From NCBI GenBank assembly GCA_031552355.1, contig JAVBMO010000108.1:1-8605 (forward strand): 8,605 bases of DNA, in the 5' to 3' direction. The first letter of the stretch is position 1; each line of letters begins with the position of its first letter. Shown here piece after piece: positions 6,585-8,605 of the stretch. The position numbers and the translations under genes were made by a program. This stretch comes from JAVBMO01 sp031552355 (GTDB taxonomy: Bacteria; Bacteroidota; Bacteroidia; Bacteroidales; P3). The notes under the pieces were generated by a model. It worked only from the letters and a program-made list of their open reading frames with translations. It had not been told where the DNA came from and ran no database searches.

Positions 6585-8141
6585 CTATTTTGTTTCTGTT
6601 ACCAACATGATACTTACCGGTTGATAGTTTTTTACATTGAACCAATACATACTGCTTGAATAAATCCGTTTTTCATCGCTGATATTGCCGGTATAGCTCT
6701 TTTTCGAGCCGCCGAAAATGTAGAGTATTCCATCAATATTTTCCGCATATTTTTGAGGAATATAACCATGTATCCCATCATTGTATTCTTTGATAGAAAA
6801 GAATAAATCCAAACTCTTGGTTTCTCCTGAAGAAGTTATTTTTTGCAAATTTGCACCTTCATTAGGTGAATGAATATAAACTTCTCCCTGATGAGCGCCT
6901 AAGAGATATCCGGTAGTAGAAGATAGTTGTGTATATCCGTTATTTGTATGTTTATAAACAGTATTATTGGAACAAAGCCATACATTTCCTGCTAAATCCG
7001 AAACTGCTTGAGGTACAGCAAAATTCATTCCATGAGAAATTGTATTTTGAAGGATAAATTCATTATCTATCCATCGGTATGCATAACGGTTATTGGCTCC
7101 TGTCAAATACAATATATTGTCCTGGGCATAAAAAGCCAATATGCTTTCTCCGGGCGAAAGGCTGCCGGCCTCACTCCATGTATCCGAAGATACGTCATAT
7201 TTGTACACAGAATTATCATTTGCTAACACATAAGGTATTCCATTCAATAGAGCGACTTTGCCTCCGTTAAACGGTAAATTGCCAAGTTTGGTAGCATTTT
7301 GCGTATTGGGATCAAAACGGTAAAAGTCATAATTATATACTTCATCGTAAGTTGATCCTAATCCTGAACTATGAGCGTGAGCAGTATAAAATCCACCACC
7401 ATAGTATAATTTTCCGTTTAAAACAAAATGAATGTCGGCAGTTCCTTGCACAGGTTGGTCGTTTAATTTTTTAAGCGTATGGCTTTGGTCAATACGTATG
7501 GCGTTGATTGTTTGTTGCTCGCCTACTGCTATTTTGCCCCAACAAACATCTTTTTCGACAAATATTTGTTTGAATTCAGCCCAATTGGTTTCAATATTCG
7601 GCGTTTCGGCAAGCCATCTATCGGCTATTGCGCTACCTCCCGTATAATATTTTAAAGAAGATCCTTCCACATCATTTATAGTTCCACCGGCGCCTGTCCA
7701 AAGTTTAAATTTTATGGAAGAGCCATCCTGTTTTATATCGGTAAAATGAGCAGGTTTTGTATCGCTCAAATTTGCTTCTTGAGTTATTGTAAACGTTTGA
7801 ACAGGCGAACCTCCTTTAACTGAGAATTTCTTTTCCGCATTTCCTGAATACACCGATATGGTGGCTGTACGTTTTTCGGAAGTATGATTATATACAGTAT
7901 TAATTTGTACAGTCTGTTTGCCTTCGCCTGCCGTTTGCGAAAGTTGGCACCAGTTTTGGGTGCTTTCTGCATACCAATTGCCATCAGTTCCCATGACAAT
8001 ACTTTTTAATTCCCCATTCGAAGAGGTTGCAACCTCCGAAGAACTTTCTGTTTCCGGCGAAACAGGTTCATCTTTCTTACATCCTGATAAAAGAATTGCA
8101 GGCACAAGAAGTAGCATAAAAATTATATTTTTTGTTCTCAT
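6585..8141 (-). CDS. Surface lipoprotein with BACON domain and kelch-like beta-propeller
   Basis: This 518-residue protein begins with a lipoprotein signal peptide: basic RTK, hydrophobic core, lipobox LSGC with the lipidated Cys21. The next residues are KKDEP; a charged, acidic stretch after the Cys is the type of signal that sends Bacteroidetes lipoproteins to the cell surface. After a Ser/Glu-rich linker (27-43), residues about 45-122 resemble a BACON domain: W56, W64, the N85-to-R91 stretch before ATISV, and a closing FTITQEA. A spacer of unknown fold (124-230) precedes five or six kelch-like blades from about 235 to the end, with YYGGG (246-250), YRFDPNTQNATKL, YKYDVSSDTW (313-322), YIFGG (474-478) and a final MYWFN strand. 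No catalytic motif is visible, so a binding role for glycans or proteins at the surface is the likeliest reading. BACON domains are often linked to carbohydrate use, but no SusC/SusD or glycosidase gene lies within the window. It appears to be a single-gene unit with its own terminator. Confidence 0.87.
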   Translation of the reverse strand: MRTKNIIFMLLLVPAILLSGCKKDEPVSPETESSSEVATSSNGELKSIVMGTDGNWYAESTQNWCQLSQTAGEGKQTVQINTVYNHTSEKRTATISVYSGNAEKKFSVKGGSPVQTFTITQEANLSDTKPAHFTDIKQDGSSIKFKLWTGAGGTINDVEGSSLKYYTGGSAIADRWLAETPNIETNWAEFKQIFVEKDVCWGKIAVGEQQTINAIRIDQSHTLKKLNDQPVQGTADIHFVLNGKLYYGGGFYTAHAHSSGLGSTYDEVYNYDFYRFDPNTQNATKLGNLPFNGGKVALLNGIPYVLANDNSVYKYDVSSDTWSEAGSLSPGESILAFYAQDNILYLTGANNRYAYRWIDNEFILQNTISHGMNFAVPQAVSDLAGNVWLCSNNTVYKHTNNGYTQLSSTTGYLLGAHQGEVYIHSPNEGANLQKITSSGETKSLDLFFSIKEYNDGIHGYIPQKYAENIDGILYIFGGSKKSYTGNISDEKRIYSSSMYWFNVKNYQPVSIMLVTETK

Positions 8142-8190
8142 TATGTGTATGTTTATTTATGATTTTTAGGACTATTGTTAAAAGAAACTA

Positions 8191-8207
8191 TTGGATAATC
8201 GTTCCAA
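8191..8207. promoter_or_regulatory. Small dyad upstream of the kelch-lipoprotein gene, possible operator
   Basis: TTGGA (8191-8195) and TCCAA (8203-8207) form an inverted repeat with a 7-nt centre, 50-66 bp before the ATG at 8141 and downstream of the preceding terminator. This is where the gene's promoter must lie, but no full TAnnTTTG match is present in the interval 8142-8215. The dyad is short and could be chance. Confidence 0.2.
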
Positions 8208-8215
8208 AAACTATC

Positions 8216-8253
8216 AAAAAACAGTTAGGCAACTTTTAAAAAGCTGCCTAACT
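8216..8253 (-). terminator. Rho-independent terminator of the right-edge gene
   Basis: In the minus-strand transcript AGTTAGGCAG plus CTTT pairs with AAAG plus TTGCCTAACT, a stem of about 14 bp including one G-U pair and closed by a three-base loop. It is followed within one base by six U. It starts 15 nt after the TAA stop at 8269-8271. On the plus strand the wobble becomes an A-C mismatch, so it is stronger for the minus strand, although A/T runs flank both sides. Confidence 0.9.
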
Positions 8254-8268
8254 CAAAAAATAAAAGTA

Positions 8269-8605
8269 TTATTCCGCTAATTCTTTCGGGTCCCATTGAA
8301 TGGGAATGTTACGAAATTCGAGTATGCCGCGGTCTTTTGCCGAAAAATAAAAAGACATTTTTACTAATTCCAAACTCAAAAGATCAGAAGGAACTTTATC
8401 AAAAGCATCTTTATTATCGAGTGTAACTTCTATCCAAATTCCTTTTGCTACAGAAAAAGTTTTCCCTGCCGAGTTGTAAGGTTTATATGTTTTTCCTTTT
8501 ACATCAAAAGCTACCGTTTCGCCATTTCCACTGGTAGAACCGCCAAAAGTAGCCGATTCGGCATAACTTTTATTTTTCACTTTAAATATTAACGAAACCT
8601 TTCCT
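8269..8605 (-). CDS. C-terminal part of an unidentified protein (partial)
   Basis: The minus-strand frame is open from the right edge to a TAA at 8269-8271, giving 111 residues. A GTG codon at 8578-8580 could be mistaken for a start, but the frame continues upstream through GKVSLIFK, so this is the tail of a longer protein. The fragment alternates short beta-like stretches (ETVAFDV, IWIEVTL, LELVKMSFYF, ILEFRNIPI) with polar turns rich in G, S and N, and ends WDPKELAE. This suggests a beta-sandwich or other extracellular all-beta domain, as in Bacteroidetes envelope proteins. I recognise no family. It has a strong terminator just downstream, so it is not co-transcribed with the kelch-lipoprotein gene. 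Confidence 0.8.
   Translation of the reverse strand, partial: GKVSLIFKVKNKSYAESATFGGSTSGNGETVAFDVKGKTYKPYNSAGKTFSVAKGIWIEVTLDNKDAFDKVPSDLLSLELVKMSFYFSAKDRGILEFRNIPIQWDPKELAE

Noticed and set aside
7784..7999. A 71-codon same-strand frame overlapping the lipoprotein gene, considered as a frameshift remnant
   Set aside because: The main frame is continuous across this region and keeps the BACON pattern; the alternative frame shows no domain.
8578..8580. GTG as the start codon of the right-edge gene
   Set aside because: The frame remains open upstream to the window edge and codes for a protein-like stretch, so the true start is outside the window.

Overview
The window looks like a piece of a Bacteroidota chromosome, probably of the order Bacteroidales. 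Four things point there: AT-rich coding DNA; -7 boxes of the TAnnTTTG type in place of sigma70 hexamers; no clear Shine-Dalgarno sequences at the starts; and typical protein families (SprB/Ig-like secreted repeat proteins, a BACON-kelch lipoprotein, an LTA-synthase-family phosphotransferase in what should be a diderm). I see no insertion sequence, phage gene, CRISPR array, tRNA or rRNA.

Layout from left to right. (i) Positions 3-83 hold the last 26 codons of an unidentified plus-strand gene. (ii) It converges on a large minus-strand gene (100-3174) for a 1024-residue, cysteine-rich secreted protein built of SprB-like and Ig-like modules; a small AT-rich hairpin serves both ends. A good Bacteroidetes -7 box lies just upstream of its start. 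(iii) A roughly 310-bp AT-rich spacer without a convincing gene follows. (iv) Next is a two-gene minus-strand operon, transcribed from 6322 to 3513: a five-helix membrane LTA-synthase/phosphoglycerol-transferase-like enzyme, then 50 bp later a classical short-chain dehydrogenase/reductase. A promoter with TTG-N21-TACTTTTG lies about 130 bp upstream. (v) The minus-strand gene 6585-8141 encodes a surface-type lipoprotein with a BACON domain and a kelch-like beta-propeller, and ends in a strong rho-independent terminator. (vi) At the right edge is the C-terminal 111 residues of another minus-strand gene, with its own strong terminator.

The three complete minus-strand units are separated by terminators or promoters, so they are probably transcribed independently, apart from the LTA-synthase-like/SDR pair. 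Almost everything points to the cell envelope: a secreted adhesin-like protein, an envelope polymer or lipid headgroup transferase with a partner oxidoreductase, and a lipoprotein likely to bind glycan or protein. I do not see clear evidence of a new multi-gene system. The most unusual items are the secreted modular protein, which lacks any recognisable type IX sorting domain, and the LTA-synthase-like/SDR pairing, whose substrate cannot be read from the sequence.
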